A DNA stretch of 64,000 nt from Massilia sp. BSC265 (GTDB taxonomy: Bacteria; Pseudomonadota; Gammaproteobacteria; Burkholderiales; Burkholderiaceae_D), in NCBI RefSeq assembly GCF_000740675.1, contig NZ_JPXI01000033.1, positions 434,001 through 498,000 of the forward strand, in the 5' to 3' direction. How positions within the stretch are numbered: the first letter of the stretch is position 1; each line of letters begins with the position of its first letter. The notes under the pieces were generated by a model. That model did no database searches and was not told where the DNA came from. It saw only the letters and a program-made list of their open reading frames with translations. Positions 27,909 through 36,612 of this stretch are shown piece by piece. The position numbers were made by a program, and so were the translations under genes.

Positions 27909-28986
27909 CGGCCGCTCCTTCCGGTTCCGATGCCTCCGTTTCCGCTGCCGCCTCTTTCTGCACCCTGTTCGCCGCCGCGCCCGCCGGCGGGCCAGCCTCG
28001 TCCTCTTCCTCGTCACCGTATTCGGTATCGAAGCCTTTGGCGTCCAGCCCGTTCTGGCACAGCCAGCGCACCATGGTAGGAATTGAACCGTGGGTGACGA
28101 TCACCTGCTGTGCCTCGGTCGCCTTGATGGCGCTCATCAAGCCAGGCCAGTCGGCATGGTCGGACAGCACGAAGCCGCGGTCCACCCCGCGCCGCCGCCG
28201 GGCGCCGCGCAGCAGCATCCAGCCGCTGGCAAAGGAATCGCTGTAGTCGCCGAAACGTTTCATCCAGGGCGAGCCGCTGGCCGAAGGCGGCGCGATCACG
28301 ATCGCCCGCCGCAGCAGCGCCTTGTCGATCTCGCTGACCATGACGGTCTCCGGCAAGTCCACGCCGCCGGCGCGGTACACACGGTTGAGCGGCTCCACCG
28401 CGCCATGGCAGACGATCGGCCCGATCGATGCATCCAGGCGCGAGAGGATGCGCTGGGCCTTGCCGAAGGCGTAGGCGAACACCACGCTGCAGCGCCCCTC
28501 GTCGGCATTGCGGCGCCACCAGGCATTCATTTCGTCGATGACCTGCTGCTCGGGATCCCAGCGGTAGATCGGCAGGCCGAAGGTGGATTCGGTAATGAAC
28601 GTATCGCAGCGCACCGGCTCGAAGGGGGCGCAGGTCTTGTCGGGTTCGACCTTGTAGTCGCCCGAGGCCACCCAGACCTCGCCGCCGCACTCCATGCGGA
28701 CCTGCGCCGAGCCGAGCACGTGGCCGGCCGGGTGCAGCGAGATGGTGACGCCGTTGTGCTGGATCGTCTCGCCGTACCCGAGGCCCTGGACGTGGATGTC
28801 GCCCAGGCGCGACCTCAAGACGTTGACGCCGGGCGCCGCCGACAGGTAGTGGCCGTGGCCGTAGCGCGCATGGTCACCGTGGGCATGCGTGATCACGGCC
28901 CGGTCCACCGGGCGCCAGGGGTCGATGTAGAACCCACCAGGTACGCAGTACAGCCCCTCCTTGCGGACGACGACCATGTCTCCCAT
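27901..28986 (-). CDS. Ligase-associated DNA exonuclease
   Basis: A 361-residue metallo-beta-lactamase/beta-CASP-fold nuclease of the type found with LigB-like ligases. It has the metal site THAHGDHARYGHG near residue 34, HPAGHVLGSA, ASGDYK and the C-terminal SDHADWPGL. The last 45 residues are a low-complexity acidic/Ala tail (GDEEEDEAGPP). It leads the exonuclease-ligase pair, overlapping the ligase start by 8 nt. Its start is 28 nt from the RecQ gene stop, so the upstream helicase gene may be cotranscribed. Confidence 0.93.
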   Translation of the reverse strand: MGDMVVVRKEGLYCVPGGFYIDPWRPVDRAVITHAHGDHARYGHGHYLSAAPGVNVLRSRLGDIHVQGLGYGETIQHNGVTISLHPAGHVLGSAQVRMECGGEVWVASGDYKVEPDKTCAPFEPVRCDTFITESTFGLPIYRWDPEQQVIDEMNAWWRRNADEGRCSVVFAYAFGKAQRILSRLDASIGPIVCHGAVEPLNRVYRAGGVDLPETVMVSEIDKALLRRAIVIAPPSASGSPWMKRFGDYSDSFASGWMLLRGARRRRGVDRGFVLSDHADWPGLMSAIKATEAQQVIVTHGSIPTMVRWLCQNGLDAKGFDTEYGDEEEDEAGPPAGAAANRVQKEAAAETEASEPEGAADA

Positions 28987-29014
28987 GCGGTCCTTTCACA
29001 GAAAAAGCGCAGCC

Positions 29015-30724
29015 TCAGGCTGGCTCCAGAAATTCAGCCAGGAAGGTTCGCGGTTCTTCCTGGCCCGGAAACGCCAGTGTCACCTGGTCGCCGGCAACGG
29101 CCACCACGGTGCCCTCGCCGTACTTCGGCGCCTTGGCGCGGCTGCCGAGGTCGAATTGCGGGCCGGAAGGCACAGGAGCAGGTTCACGGTCGAATTCGTC
29201 ATCGCGGATCTTGATGTCTTCCGTCAAGGTCAGCGCAGGCGGGTTCAGGCAGTTATCGCACTTGCAGCAGCTCTCGAAGCCGTCGACTTCGTCGCCGAAA
29301 TAGTCCAGCAACAGCTTCCAGCGGCAAAAGCCGCTTACGGCATAGCCTACCATCTGGTCGAGCGCCTCGCGTTCCCGTTCAGCTTTCTGGACATAGACCT
29401 CGGCCAATTTGCCGAACACTCCCGGTTCAGGCTCCTTGTTCGGCACCGAGAACGCGAGCTTGCGGTTTTGCCGCAGCAACTTGGCATCCTTGAGCAGCTT
29501 GATGCAGACCTTGAGCTTGGCTTCACCTGCGCCCTCGAGTGCGGTTTCGAGGCGCTCCATGGTCAGCGGTCCTTCCTGGGCCAGTTCGCGCGCCGTCTCG
29601 TAGACCATGTGCAGTTCGGCTTCGGCCGGATAGTGCTTGACCAGGAAGAACTGCTGGATGCGCTTGTCGTCCTGCAGGAACAGCAGCGTGCACGTCGCAT
29701 CGAGTCCGTCGCGTCCGGCGCGACCCGATTCCTGGTAATAGGATTCGAGGTTGGCCGGAATCTGCAGGTGGATCACGAAGCGGGTGTCGCTCTTGTCGAT
29801 GCCCATGCCGAAGGCATTGGTGGCCACCATGACGCGGCGCTCGCCGTTCATGAACATGTCCTGGTTCTGCTTGCGCTCGCTGGCTGCCAGCTTGCCATGG
29901 TAGATCGTGACCGACTCGCCGGCTTCTTCCAGCACGGCCAGCATTTCCTCGGCCACCTTCACGGTGGCGGCATAGACGATGCCGATGCCCTCGGTTTCCT
30001 GCACCAGCTTCAATGCCTGCGTCAGCTTTTCCTGCGGATTGGTCACCTGCACCACGCTGTAGTGCAGGTTGGGCCGGTAGATGCCGGTGTTGATGACATT
30101 TAGCTTGCGGCCCAGTTGCTTGCCGATGTCGGCCATGACGTCTTCGGTCGCGGTCGCCGTCAAGGCCAACACCGGTGGCTTGCCAAGGGCGTCGAGGGCC
30201 GCGGACAGGCCGATGTAGGCCGGGCGGAAATCATGCCCCCATTGCGAGATGCAGTGCGCCTCGTCGACGACGACAATGTCGAGCGTGACCCCCTTGAGGA
30301 CGTCGATGAATTCGGGCGAGACCAGGCGTTCCGGCGTGCAGAACACGATCTCGCAGGCTTCACCCGCGATCGCCTCGATCGCGGCGGCTTCTTCCTCGGC
30401 ATTCAGGCTGCTGTTGACCTGCACCGAGCGGATGCCGAGCTCTTCCAGTTTCTCGAGCTGGTCCTTCATCAGCGAGATCAGGGGCGAGACGACGATCGTG
30501 ATCCCCTCGAGCATCTTGGCGGGGATCTGGTAACACAGCGACTTGCCGCCGCCGGTGGGCATGATCGCCAGCGTGTCCTTGCCGTCGAGGACGCTGTCGA
30601 TGACGCGTTGCTGGCCTTCGCGCAGCTGGTCGATTCCGAAGGTGGAACGCAGCAGGCGACGGATGGTGTTACGGCGCACGGCGAGCAGGCCGCGGTGCAG
30701 GAGTTTGGGTTCGTGTCGGGTCAT
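29015..30724 (-). CDS. RecQ-family ATP-dependent DNA helicase
   Basis: A 569-residue superfamily 2 helicase from ATG 30724 (MTRHEPKLLH). The core has TGGGKSLCYQ, SPLISLMKDQ, VDEAHCISQWGHDFR, LTATAT and YYQESGRAGRDG motifs. The zinc-binding region is FCRWKLLLDYFGDE followed by CCKCDNC. There is no HRDC domain. The C-terminal 50 residues instead contain GSRAKAPKYGEGTVVAVAGD and an AFPGQE segment, resembling the Tudor-like C-terminal domain of UvrD/PcrA, which in those helicases contacts RNA polymerase. It sits just upstream of the repair module on the same strand (28 nt before the exonuclease). Confidence 0.92.
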   Translation of the reverse strand: MTRHEPKLLHRGLLAVRRNTIRRLLRSTFGIDQLREGQQRVIDSVLDGKDTLAIMPTGGGKSLCYQIPAKMLEGITIVVSPLISLMKDQLEKLEELGIRSVQVNSSLNAEEEAAAIEAIAGEACEIVFCTPERLVSPEFIDVLKGVTLDIVVVDEAHCISQWGHDFRPAYIGLSAALDALGKPPVLALTATATEDVMADIGKQLGRKLNVINTGIYRPNLHYSVVQVTNPQEKLTQALKLVQETEGIGIVYAATVKVAEEMLAVLEEAGESVTIYHGKLAASERKQNQDMFMNGERRVMVATNAFGMGIDKSDTRFVIHLQIPANLESYYQESGRAGRDGLDATCTLLFLQDDKRIQQFFLVKHYPAEAELHMVYETARELAQEGPLTMERLETALEGAGEAKLKVCIKLLKDAKLLRQNRKLAFSVPNKEPEPGVFGKLAEVYVQKAEREREALDQMVGYAVSGFCRWKLLLDYFGDEVDGFESCCKCDNCLNPPALTLTEDIKIRDDEFDREPAPVPSGPQFDLGSRAKAPKYGEGTVVAVAGDQVTLAFPGQEEPRTFLAEFLEPA

Positions 30725-30955
30725 GATGCACGCTACTCTATGCCTCCCACATGCCACGCAATATAGGACGCAGCCTACCTCACCCGTAGGAACTCAACTT
30801 TTGCCACGCCCGTCGCGTAACCTCAATTCTTCGTGGCAATGACACAAGCTTTACTCCTACAAAGCGACGGTGTTTTTGCCGATGGTTATGGTCGGGACAG
30901 GTGGCTAAGATGACACCATCATCACTACGAATCCAAGCGATCAGGGAGTCTCATC

Positions 30956-31075
30956 ATGGCACGCCATCATCCAATGACCTGGACCGCAGTCCACCTGGCA
31001 CTGGCCAGCGCGGCCACCTGGCTGCTGTTCGAGACCGAAGCGCTGACCGGCTCCCTGCTTCTTGCTTTTCACTGA
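30956..31075 (+). CDS. Possible small membrane protein, 39 aa
   Basis: A 39-codon frame with a well-placed ribosome site (AGGGAG, 7 nt before ATG). The product starts MARHHPMTW and has one hydrophobic stretch (AVHLALASAATWLLF), then TEALTGSLLLAFH. It would be a single-pass membrane or membrane-associated peptide. It lies between two minus-strand genes, so it would need its own promoter, which I could not identify. No family is recognised. Confidence 0.4.
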   Translation: MARHHPMTWTAVHLALASAATWLLFETEALTGSLLLAFH

Positions 31076-31098
31076 GCGCACGGTAGTGCGCGACGGAT

Positions 31099-31497
31099 CT
31101 AGGACTTCAGAAGCTGGATCACTGCTTCGATGGAATAGGGTTTCCCGATGAAGGGAAAACGGCGCGTGTGCCGCTCCCAAAGAGCACGCGCAGTAAATCC
31201 GGAGGTGAGAACGATCCTGATCGATGGGTAGGCGTTGGCAACAGTTTCCGCCAATTCCAATCCGGTCATGCAAGGCATCATCACGTCGGAAAAAATTGCG
31301 TCGATATCGCCGTGTGCTTCCAGGAGCACGAGTGCTTCACGCGCCGAATAAACGACCAGCACCTCGATGTCATAATAGGTGAGCAATTCTCCGGCGATAT
31401 TTGCAAGCTCGGGTTCGTCATCGATCACCAGGGTCTTGAACCGGGGTCCCGCAATTCTGTGCTCTACCACATTACTGGTATCGGTATCGTCAATCAT
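31099..31497 (-). CDS. Single-domain response regulator
   Basis: A 132-residue receiver domain with no output domain: acidic pair in VIDDEPE, phosphorylation site D71 in AIFSDVMMP, and K in FIGKPYS. The start at ATG 31497 (MIDDTDTSNVV) overlaps the kinase stop by 8 nt; an in-frame upstream start lies inside the kinase gene. It is probably the phosphotransfer partner of that kinase and acts through protein contacts, like CheY- or Spo0F-type regulators. Confidence 0.88.
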   Translation of the reverse strand: MIDDTDTSNVVEHRIAGPRFKTLVIDDEPELANIAGELLTYYDIEVLVVYSAREALVLLEAHGDIDAIFSDVMMPCMTGLELAETVANAYPSIRIVLTSGFTARALWERHTRRFPFIGKPYSIEAVIQLLKS

Positions 31498-32701
31498 GGC
31501 TGCCTGGGCTTTGGCGCATCTTGAAACCCGTTGCCGCATCAGCATCGCGAAATCCTGCCGGCAGGCGCGGCATTGTCACCATGAAGGTCGTTCCATCCTC
31601 CATATTTGATGTGACATGAAGCTTCCCCTCATGTGCGTGGATGATCTCGCGCGCAATGTAGAGGCCGATACCCAAGCTGGTACGTTCCGTATCGTTCTGG
31701 TCCATTTGGCTGACGTGCGATGCAATGCGTACCATCGGATCGAAAATGCTTGCCATCTTGTCCGGCGGAATGGTTTCTCCCCGATTGTTCACGGAGATGC
31801 TGACTGTATCGTTGTCGCTGGAAAGCCGGACGCTCACCGGAAAATTCGGGGAGCTGTACTGGATCGCGTTACCGATCAGGTTCGACATCGCTTGCGCCAG
31901 GCGCCCCTCATCGAAGATGGCATCGAGCTTTCCCGGAACCTGCAGCTCGATCGAGCGCTCGGGATGGAAGGTGCGTGCCTCGTTGACGACCTCTTCACAT
32001 AACCCGACAAGGCTGCTTTGCTTGACGCGGATCGGGATGCCTGGACCGAGGTGGGTACGCGTGAAATCGATCAGGTCGTTGATCAACTTGCTCATGCGTT
32101 TGCCGCTGTTGAACATCCTGGTCGCCACGAGGATGTATTTGGGCGGCAGGTCGACGGCTTGCATGAGAAAGCTCGCCCCGGAAACCACGGTGCCGAGCGG
32201 ATTGCGCAGGTCGTGTCCAAGAATCGCAAGAAACATGTTCTGCGATTGCTTGACCATGAATTCGTAGCGGGCAATTGATTCGGCCAAGGCCTGGTCGACC
32301 GCTTCATTAAAGCGGGTAATGTCGGCAAGATCATTGCGCTGATGACCTCCCGTGTCAGCAGCCCACAGCATCAGCACGCTCGAACGCAATGCACGGTACT
32401 CGGAGACAAGCTGGACAACGGTATACCCCGACAGGAGGCGGGCCTCGGCGTGCGTCTCGGCCGCCGTATCGTCGGGCCCGCGCTTTCCAAGGCCTCTCGA
32501 CTTGGCGATCTGCTCGTATTCGGATTGCGGTGTGGCCAGGTCGGCGGCGAAGGCATGCAGCATTTGCTTGGCATGGTCCCGCAGTTCGACATCGTCCATC
32601 GTCAAGGCGGGCGGCTCGATCGTTCGCGCAAAATCCTCCCATGCCTGCATGATGGGCTCCATGTTGTTTTCGATAAAACGGCTTAGTCCATATTGGATCA
32701 T
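31490..32701 (-). CDS. Soluble sensor histidine kinase with RsbRD-like N-terminus
   Basis: A 403-residue kinase without membrane segments. Residues 1-145 are all-helical (WEDFARTI..., RDHAKQMLHAFAADL, VSEYRALRSSVL) and resemble the RsbRD N-terminal co-antagonist domain. The HisKA domain has H163 in AILGHDLRNPLG, and the HATPase domain has NLIGNAIQYS, SVNNRGETI and TSLGIGLYIAREI. The G1 box is unusual, with NNRGETIP instead of DxGxGI. Paired with the single-domain regulator downstream. The signal is unknown; a role in a general stress pathway is only inference from the N-terminal domain. Confidence 0.88.
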   Translation of the reverse strand: MIQYGLSRFIENNMEPIMQAWEDFARTIEPPALTMDDVELRDHAKQMLHAFAADLATPQSEYEQIAKSRGLGKRGPDDTAAETHAEARLLSGYTVVQLVSEYRALRSSVLMLWAADTGGHQRNDLADITRFNEAVDQALAESIARYEFMVKQSQNMFLAILGHDLRNPLGTVVSGASFLMQAVDLPPKYILVATRMFNSGKRMSKLINDLIDFTRTHLGPGIPIRVKQSSLVGLCEEVVNEARTFHPERSIELQVPGKLDAIFDEGRLAQAMSNLIGNAIQYSSPNFPVSVRLSSDNDTVSISVNNRGETIPPDKMASIFDPMVRIASHVSQMDQNDTERTSLGIGLYIAREIIHAHEGKLHVTSNMEDGTTFMVTMPRLPAGFRDADAATGFKMRQSPGSHD

Positions 32702-33059
32702 TGTGGTAAACCTTCATATTGCCGATTCAGCGAAATTCACCTAGAGCGGAAATTCATACTAACAGCTATTTCATATATGAGTCCGTTTATCGGGCTATTT
32801 CAAAAGATAGAAAATAGGCGGGCTTAATAAAGAAAAACACCTGTACAATACCGGTCCGAAAATTTCCGTTTTGATTTGCCGGCATTTTCCCGGGATATTC
32901 TGACGGCGTGCCGATGGAAGAAAAACAAGTCTTGTCATGTCGATGCATGCGATGTAATCGACAAAATGATCGAACCGAATAAGCGTTTATTCGGCCAAGC
33001 TACGCGTGCACACCGATATCACGCCTGCTCCAGGCGTCACGGCGATCCGTAGAGCAATG
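32702..33059. other. AT-rich intergenic region with hairpin
   Basis: About 358 nt, clearly AT-richer than its surroundings, especially 32745-32950. CCGAATAA (32975-32982) and TTATTCGG (32987-32994) form a perfect 8-bp hairpin with a 4-nt loop. On the minus strand it follows the GNAT gene and may act as its terminator, though the T run after it is broken. The promoter of the kinase gene should lie near 32730-32800. No gene is supported. Confidence 0.5.
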
Positions 33060-33587
33060 CTAGAGATGCTTGTAGAAGAATGTCGTCGCGCACAACTCGC
33101 CGCCGGGCATCAGCGCGAACTTCGGCACCACGCCGGCCCGCTGCCATCCGGCACGCTCGTACAGGCGTTCGGCATCGCCGCCGGTGACCGTGTCGAGCAC
33201 CAGCACGCTTTTCCCCTCCTCTTTCGCCACCTCGTCGAGCTCTGCCATCAACCGCCGTGCGATGCCGGCGCGGCGCGCACGGCGATGAACGAGCATCTTG
33301 GCGACATCGGCCCGGTGCGGCTGGTTGTCCGGCATCGCCGTGACCAGCTGCACGGTGCCGACGATCCGGCCCTCGGCATCCTCGGCCACCAGCAGGGCAC
33401 GCTCGCCGCGCGCGACACCCTCGGCCACGCCGCGCCAGAACGCCAGGGCCTTGTCGCGCGCCAGCGGCAGCATGAAACTCACGGAAGCGCCGCCTTCGAC
33501 GCAATCGACCAGCACGTCGGCCAGGGCCTCGACGGCGTCGAAGGCTTCCCGGGCACCGAGGCGCCGTACTGTGACGGCTTCGTTCAT
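33060..33587 (-). CDS. GNAT-family N-acetyltransferase
   Basis: A 175-residue GNAT fold protein: the substrate-binding N-terminal half (FWRGVAEGVARGERALLVAED), the beta4 strand GTVQLV, motif A with RRARRAGIARRLMAELDEVA for acetyl-CoA, then LVLDTVTGGDAERLYERAGW and a C-terminal strand ending in FFYKHL. The substrate is unknown. Its ATG overlaps the upstream XRE-cupin regulator by 4 nt (ATGA), so the two form an operon and the regulator probably controls the acetyltransferase. Confidence 0.93.
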   Translation of the reverse strand: MNEAVTVRRLGAREAFDAVEALADVLVDCVEGGASVSFMLPLARDKALAFWRGVAEGVARGERALLVAEDAEGRIVGTVQLVTAMPDNQPHRADVAKMLVHRRARRAGIARRLMAELDEVAKEEGKSVLVLDTVTGGDAERLYERAGWQRAGVVPKFALMPGGELCATTFFYKHL

Positions 33588-34174
33588 CCATTCCTCCTGT
33601 TAGAGATATTCGCCTGCGTCACCAGCGCCACCACGTAGCGCGCCGGTTTGCCGCCGCGGTTATGGAAGGTGGTCGGCCGGTCCACGCGCATGGCCAGGCA
33701 GTCGCCGCTGTCCAGGTGCCAGTGTCCGTCGCCGACCGTGATGTCCATTTCTCCTTCGATGATCCAGACCTGCTGCCGGATGTCGACGTCGCCGGTCGAG
33801 GTCTCGAAGGCCACCCGCTGGCCGGGCGGGAAGACCACCTCGACCAGCTGGATCGGCGAAGGCGCTGCCGGAGACAGGTTGCGGCGCAGGTAGCCGGTGA
33901 CCGGATCGGTCCATACCGGCTGCTCCGCGGTACGCGAGACGGGAGAGGGCTCGGCACCGCCGTCGCCGGCCTGCTCGAACAGCGAGGCCAGGGTGACGCC
34001 GAGGGCGCTGGCCAGCTTGTCGAGCACCGTGGCGGTGGCGCTGCTTTCGCCACGCTCGATCAGGGAAATGGTCGAGCGGCCTACTCCGCTCAGTTCGGCA
34101 AGCGTCGCGAGCGACAAACCCCGCTCCTCGCGCAAGGTTCGCACGCGGCGGGAAATCAGTTCGTTGATGTCCAT
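33584..34174 (-). CDS. XRE-family regulator with C-terminal cupin
   Basis: A 196-residue regulator. An N-terminal XRE helix-turn-helix (1-65: LREERGLSLATLAELSGVGR and STISLIERGESSATATVL) is joined to a cupin sensor domain (110-185: FPPGQRVAFE, VWIIEGEMDITVGDGHWHLD, GDCLAMRVDRPTTFHN). This architecture is common in regulators of amino acid, polyamine or xenobiotic genes. The start at ATG 34174 lies only 6 nt from a perfect TATAAT, so the transcript is predicted to be leaderless. Inverted repeats overlap the promoter, indicating autoregulation. It overlaps the GNAT gene by 4 nt. Confidence 0.93.
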   Translation of the reverse strand: MDINELISRRVRTLREERGLSLATLAELSGVGRSTISLIERGESSATATVLDKLASALGVTLASLFEQAGDGGAEPSPVSRTAEQPVWTDPVTGYLRRNLSPAAPSPIQLVEVVFPPGQRVAFETSTGDVDIRQQVWIIEGEMDITVGDGHWHLDSGDCLAMRVDRPTTFHNRGGKPARYVVALVTQANISNRRNG

Positions 34175-34180
34175 GCGTCC

Positions 34181-34212
34181 ATTATACTGGATTTATTCAT
34201 CCAGTAAACTGG
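34181..34212 (-). promoter_or_regulatory. Leaderless promoter with overlapping operator
   Basis: On the minus strand the -35 TTTACT (34203-34208) and a perfect -10 TATAAT (34181-34186) are 16 nt apart. The expected start site is the A of the regulator's ATG. A perfect inverted repeat, TACTGGAT (34185-34192) and ATCCAGTA (34199-34206), covers spacer and -35 and touches the -10. A second palindrome, CCAGTAAACTGG (34201-34212), shares one arm, giving three ACTGG-type half sites. Binding would block RNA polymerase. Confidence 0.7.
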
Positions 34213-34225
34213 ACGCGTAGCGCGT

Positions 34226-34259
34226 AAAAAAAACGCCATCCCATGAGGGGAATGGCGTT
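34226..34259 (-). terminator. Rho-independent terminator after ahpF
   Basis: On the minus strand AACGCCAT...CCC pairs with GGGATGGCGTT, a stem of about 10 bp with a small mismatch, followed by eight T residues. It lies about 42 nt past the ahpF stop and ends the ahp transcript before the XRE promoter. Confidence 0.85.
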
Positions 34260-34300
34260 CCTGGCTGGGGAGCGAGGCAGGCCGGGCAGCCTGCTTGCCC

Positions 34301-35884
34301 TTAAGCTGCCTTGGCTTCCTCGACAGCGCCGGTTTCCTCCACCGGCAGGCGCATCAGGTAGTCGAAGGCCGCCAGCGAGGCCTTGGCGCCCTCGCCCACC
34401 GCGATCACGATCTGCTTGAACGGCACCGTGGTGACGTCGCCCGCCGCGAACACGCCCGGGATCGAGGTCTGGCCCTTGGCGTCGACTTCGATCTCGCCGT
34501 GCGCCGACAGGTCCAGCGTGCCCTTCAGCCATTCGGCGTTCGGCACCAGGCCGATCTGGACGAACACGCCTTCCAGGTCAACGCGCTTCAGTTCGCCGCT
34601 GTTGCGGTCCTTGTACGACAGGCCGTTGACGATCTTGCCGTCGCCGTGGATCTCGGTGGTCTGCGCCGACTTGATGACGGTGACATTCTTCAGCGAGTAG
34701 AGCTTGCGCTGCAGGACCGCATCGGCACGCAGTTCGGCGCCGAACTCGATCAGGGTCACTTCCTTGACGATACCCGCCAGGTCGATCGCCGCTTCCACGC
34801 CCGAGTTGCCGCCGCCGATCACGGCCACGCGCTTGCCCTTGAACAGCGGGCCGTCGCAGTGCGGGCAGTACGCCACGCCCTTGTTACGGTACTCGCGCTC
34901 GCCCGGCACGTTGATCTCGCGCCAGCGGGCGCCGGTGGCCAGGATCACCGACTTCGACTTCAGCACCGCACCGGTTTCGGTGTGCACTTCGATCAGCTTG
35001 CCTTCGACCAGCTTGTTGGCGCGCTGGGTGTTCATGATGTCGACTTCGTAGTGCTTGACGTGCTCTTCCAGGGCAACGGCGAACTTCGGGCCGTCGGTTT
35101 CCTTCATCGAGACGAAGTTCTCGATGGCGAGCGTGTCCAGCACCTGGCCGCCGAAACGGTCGGCCAGCACGCCGGTGCGGATGCCTTTGCGGGCAGCATA
35201 GATCGCCGCGGCCGCGCCGGCAGGACCGCCGCCGACGATCAGCACGTCGAACGGGTCTTTCTTGTTCAGTTCAAGCGCCTTGCGGGCGCCGGCGCCGGTA
35301 TCGATCTTGGCGAGGATCTCTTCCACGCTGGTGCGGCCCTGGCCGAAGTGCTGGCCGTTCAGGAACATCATCGGTACCGCCATGATCTGGCGCGCTTCGA
35401 CTTCGCTCTTGAACACGCCGCCGTCGATGGCGACGACCTTGATGCGCGGATTAATCACCGACATCGCGTTGAGAGCCTGCACCACTTCCGGGCAGTTGTG
35501 GCAGCTCAGCGAAATGAAGGTCTCGAATACATAGTCGCCGTCCAGGTCCTTGATCTGGTCGATGACAGCCTGGTCCAGCTTGATCGGGTGGCCGCCCACC
35601 TGCAGCAGTGCCAGCACCAGCGAGCTGAATTCGTGGCCGAGCGGAATGCCGGCGAAATCCACGGCGATATCGGTACCCACGCGCTGGATCGAGAAGGACG
35701 GCTTGCGGGCATTGTTGCCGTCGTTGCGCACGGTGATCTTGTTGCTCAACGCGGCGATTTCGCGGAGCAGTTCATCCATTTCACGCGCCTTCGGCGAATC
35801 ATCCAGCGATGCAACGAGCTCAATCGGCTGCACCACTTTTTCCAGATAGGCTTGCAACTGCTTCTTGAGGGTTGCGTCCAGCAT
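34301..35884 (-). CDS. ahpF: Alkyl hydroperoxide reductase subunit F
   Basis: AhpF is the NADH-dependent flavoprotein that reduces AhpC. The start at ATG 35884 ([10 protein letters not shown]) follows AAGGAAA; a TTG 33 nt upstream is unlikely. The 527 residues contain the N-terminal double-thioredoxin domain with CHNCPEV, the FAD-binding [17 protein letters not shown], the redox-active CPHCDGP and the NADH-binding [10 protein letters not shown], with the C-terminal GVFAAGDVT. All cysteines needed for electron transfer from FAD to AhpC are present. It lies 121 nt downstream of ahpC on the same strand. Confidence 0.96.
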   Translation of the reverse strand: MLDATLKKQLQAYLEKVVQPIELVASLDDSPKAREMDELLREIAALSNKITVRNDGNNARKPSFSIQRVGTDIAVDFAGIPLGHEFSSLVLALLQVGGHPIKLDQAVIDQIKDLDGDYVFETFISLSCHNCPEVVQALNAMSVINPRIKVVAIDGGVFKSEVEARQIMAVPMMFLNGQHFGQGRTSVEEILAKIDTGAGARKALELNKKDPFDVLIVGGGPAGAAAAIYAARKGIRTGVLADRFGGQVLDTLAIENFVSMKETDGPKFAVALEEHVKHYEVDIMNTQRANKLVEGKLIEVHTETGAVLKSKSVILATGARWREINVPGEREYRNKGVAYCPHCDGPLFKGKRVAVIGGGNSGVEAAIDLAGIVKEVTLIEFGAELRADAVLQRKLYSLKNVTVIKSAQTTEIHGDGKIVNGLSYKDRNSGELKRVDLEGVFVQIGLVPNAEWLKGTLDLSAHGEIEVDAKGQTSIPGVFAAGDVTTVPFKQIVIAVGEGAKASLAAFDYLMRLPVEETGAVEEAKAA

Positions 35885-36005
35885 GATGTTTTCCTTGACT
35901 ATGACGTTATTGTTCAATGTATGGCGGTGCCTGGAACCCAGAACGGGTCCCTGAAATGCACCGGGCCGCCGCGGCGGCCCGGCACGGTACTACTCTACTG
36001 CCAGC

Positions 36006-36569
36006 TTAGATCTTGCCGACCAGGTCCAGCGACGGGGTCAGGGTTTCGGCGCCTTCGGTCCACTTGGCCGGGCACACTTCGCCCGGGTGCGATGCGACGT
36101 ACTGGGCAGCTTTCACCTTGCGCATCAGTTCCGACGCGTCGCGGCCGATGCCGTTGTCGTGCACTTCCATGACCTTGATCTGGCCTTCCGGGTTGATCAC
36201 GAAGGTGCCGCGCAGTGCCATGCCTTCTTCTTCGATCATGACTTCGAAGTTGCGCGACAGGGTGCCGGTCGGGTCGCCGATCAGCGGGTAGTTCACTTTC
36301 TTGATGGCTTCCGAGGTGTCGTGCCATGCCTTGTGCGCGAAGTGGCTGTCGGTCGACACGCCGTACACGTTCACGCCCATCTTTTCGAATTCCGGCTGGA
36401 ATGCAGCCAGGTCTTCCAGTTCGGTCGGGCAGACGAAGGTGAAGTCAGCCGGGTAGAACATCAGAACCGACCAGGTGCCCTTGAAGTTCTCTTCCGTCAG
36501 ATCGATGAACTTGCCGTTGTGGTAAGCGGTGGCCTTGAACGGCTTGATCTGGGTGTTGATGAGGGACAT
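36006..36569 (-). CDS. ahpC: Alkyl hydroperoxide reductase subunit C (peroxiredoxin)
   Basis: AhpC is a typical 2-Cys peroxiredoxin that reduces H2O2 and organic peroxides. The 187 residues match E. coli AhpC in length. The peroxidatic cysteine is in [13 protein letters not shown] and the resolving cysteine in [10 protein letters not shown]. The ATG follows AGGAGAATAC. A promoter with an adjacent OxyR-like site lies upstream, and ahpF follows. Confidence 0.97.
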   Translation of the reverse strand: MSLINTQIKPFKATAYHNGKFIDLTEENFKGTWSVLMFYPADFTFVCPTELEDLAAFQPEFEKMGVNVYGVSTDSHFAHKAWHDTSEAIKKVNYPLIGDPTGTLSRNFEVMIEEEGMALRGTFVINPEGQIKVMEVHDNGIGRDASELMRKVKAAQYVASHPGEVCPAKWTEGAETLTPSLDLVGKI

Positions 36570-36612
36570 GTATTCTCCTGTTTTCGGGTTGTTGAGAGAT
36601 TTGATAGACGCC

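Noticed and set aside
27901..28016. N-terminal extension of the DNA ligase from 28016
   Set aside because: The extra residues are almost all Arg/Lys and overlap the exonuclease tail; a strong ribosome site marks ATG 27908.
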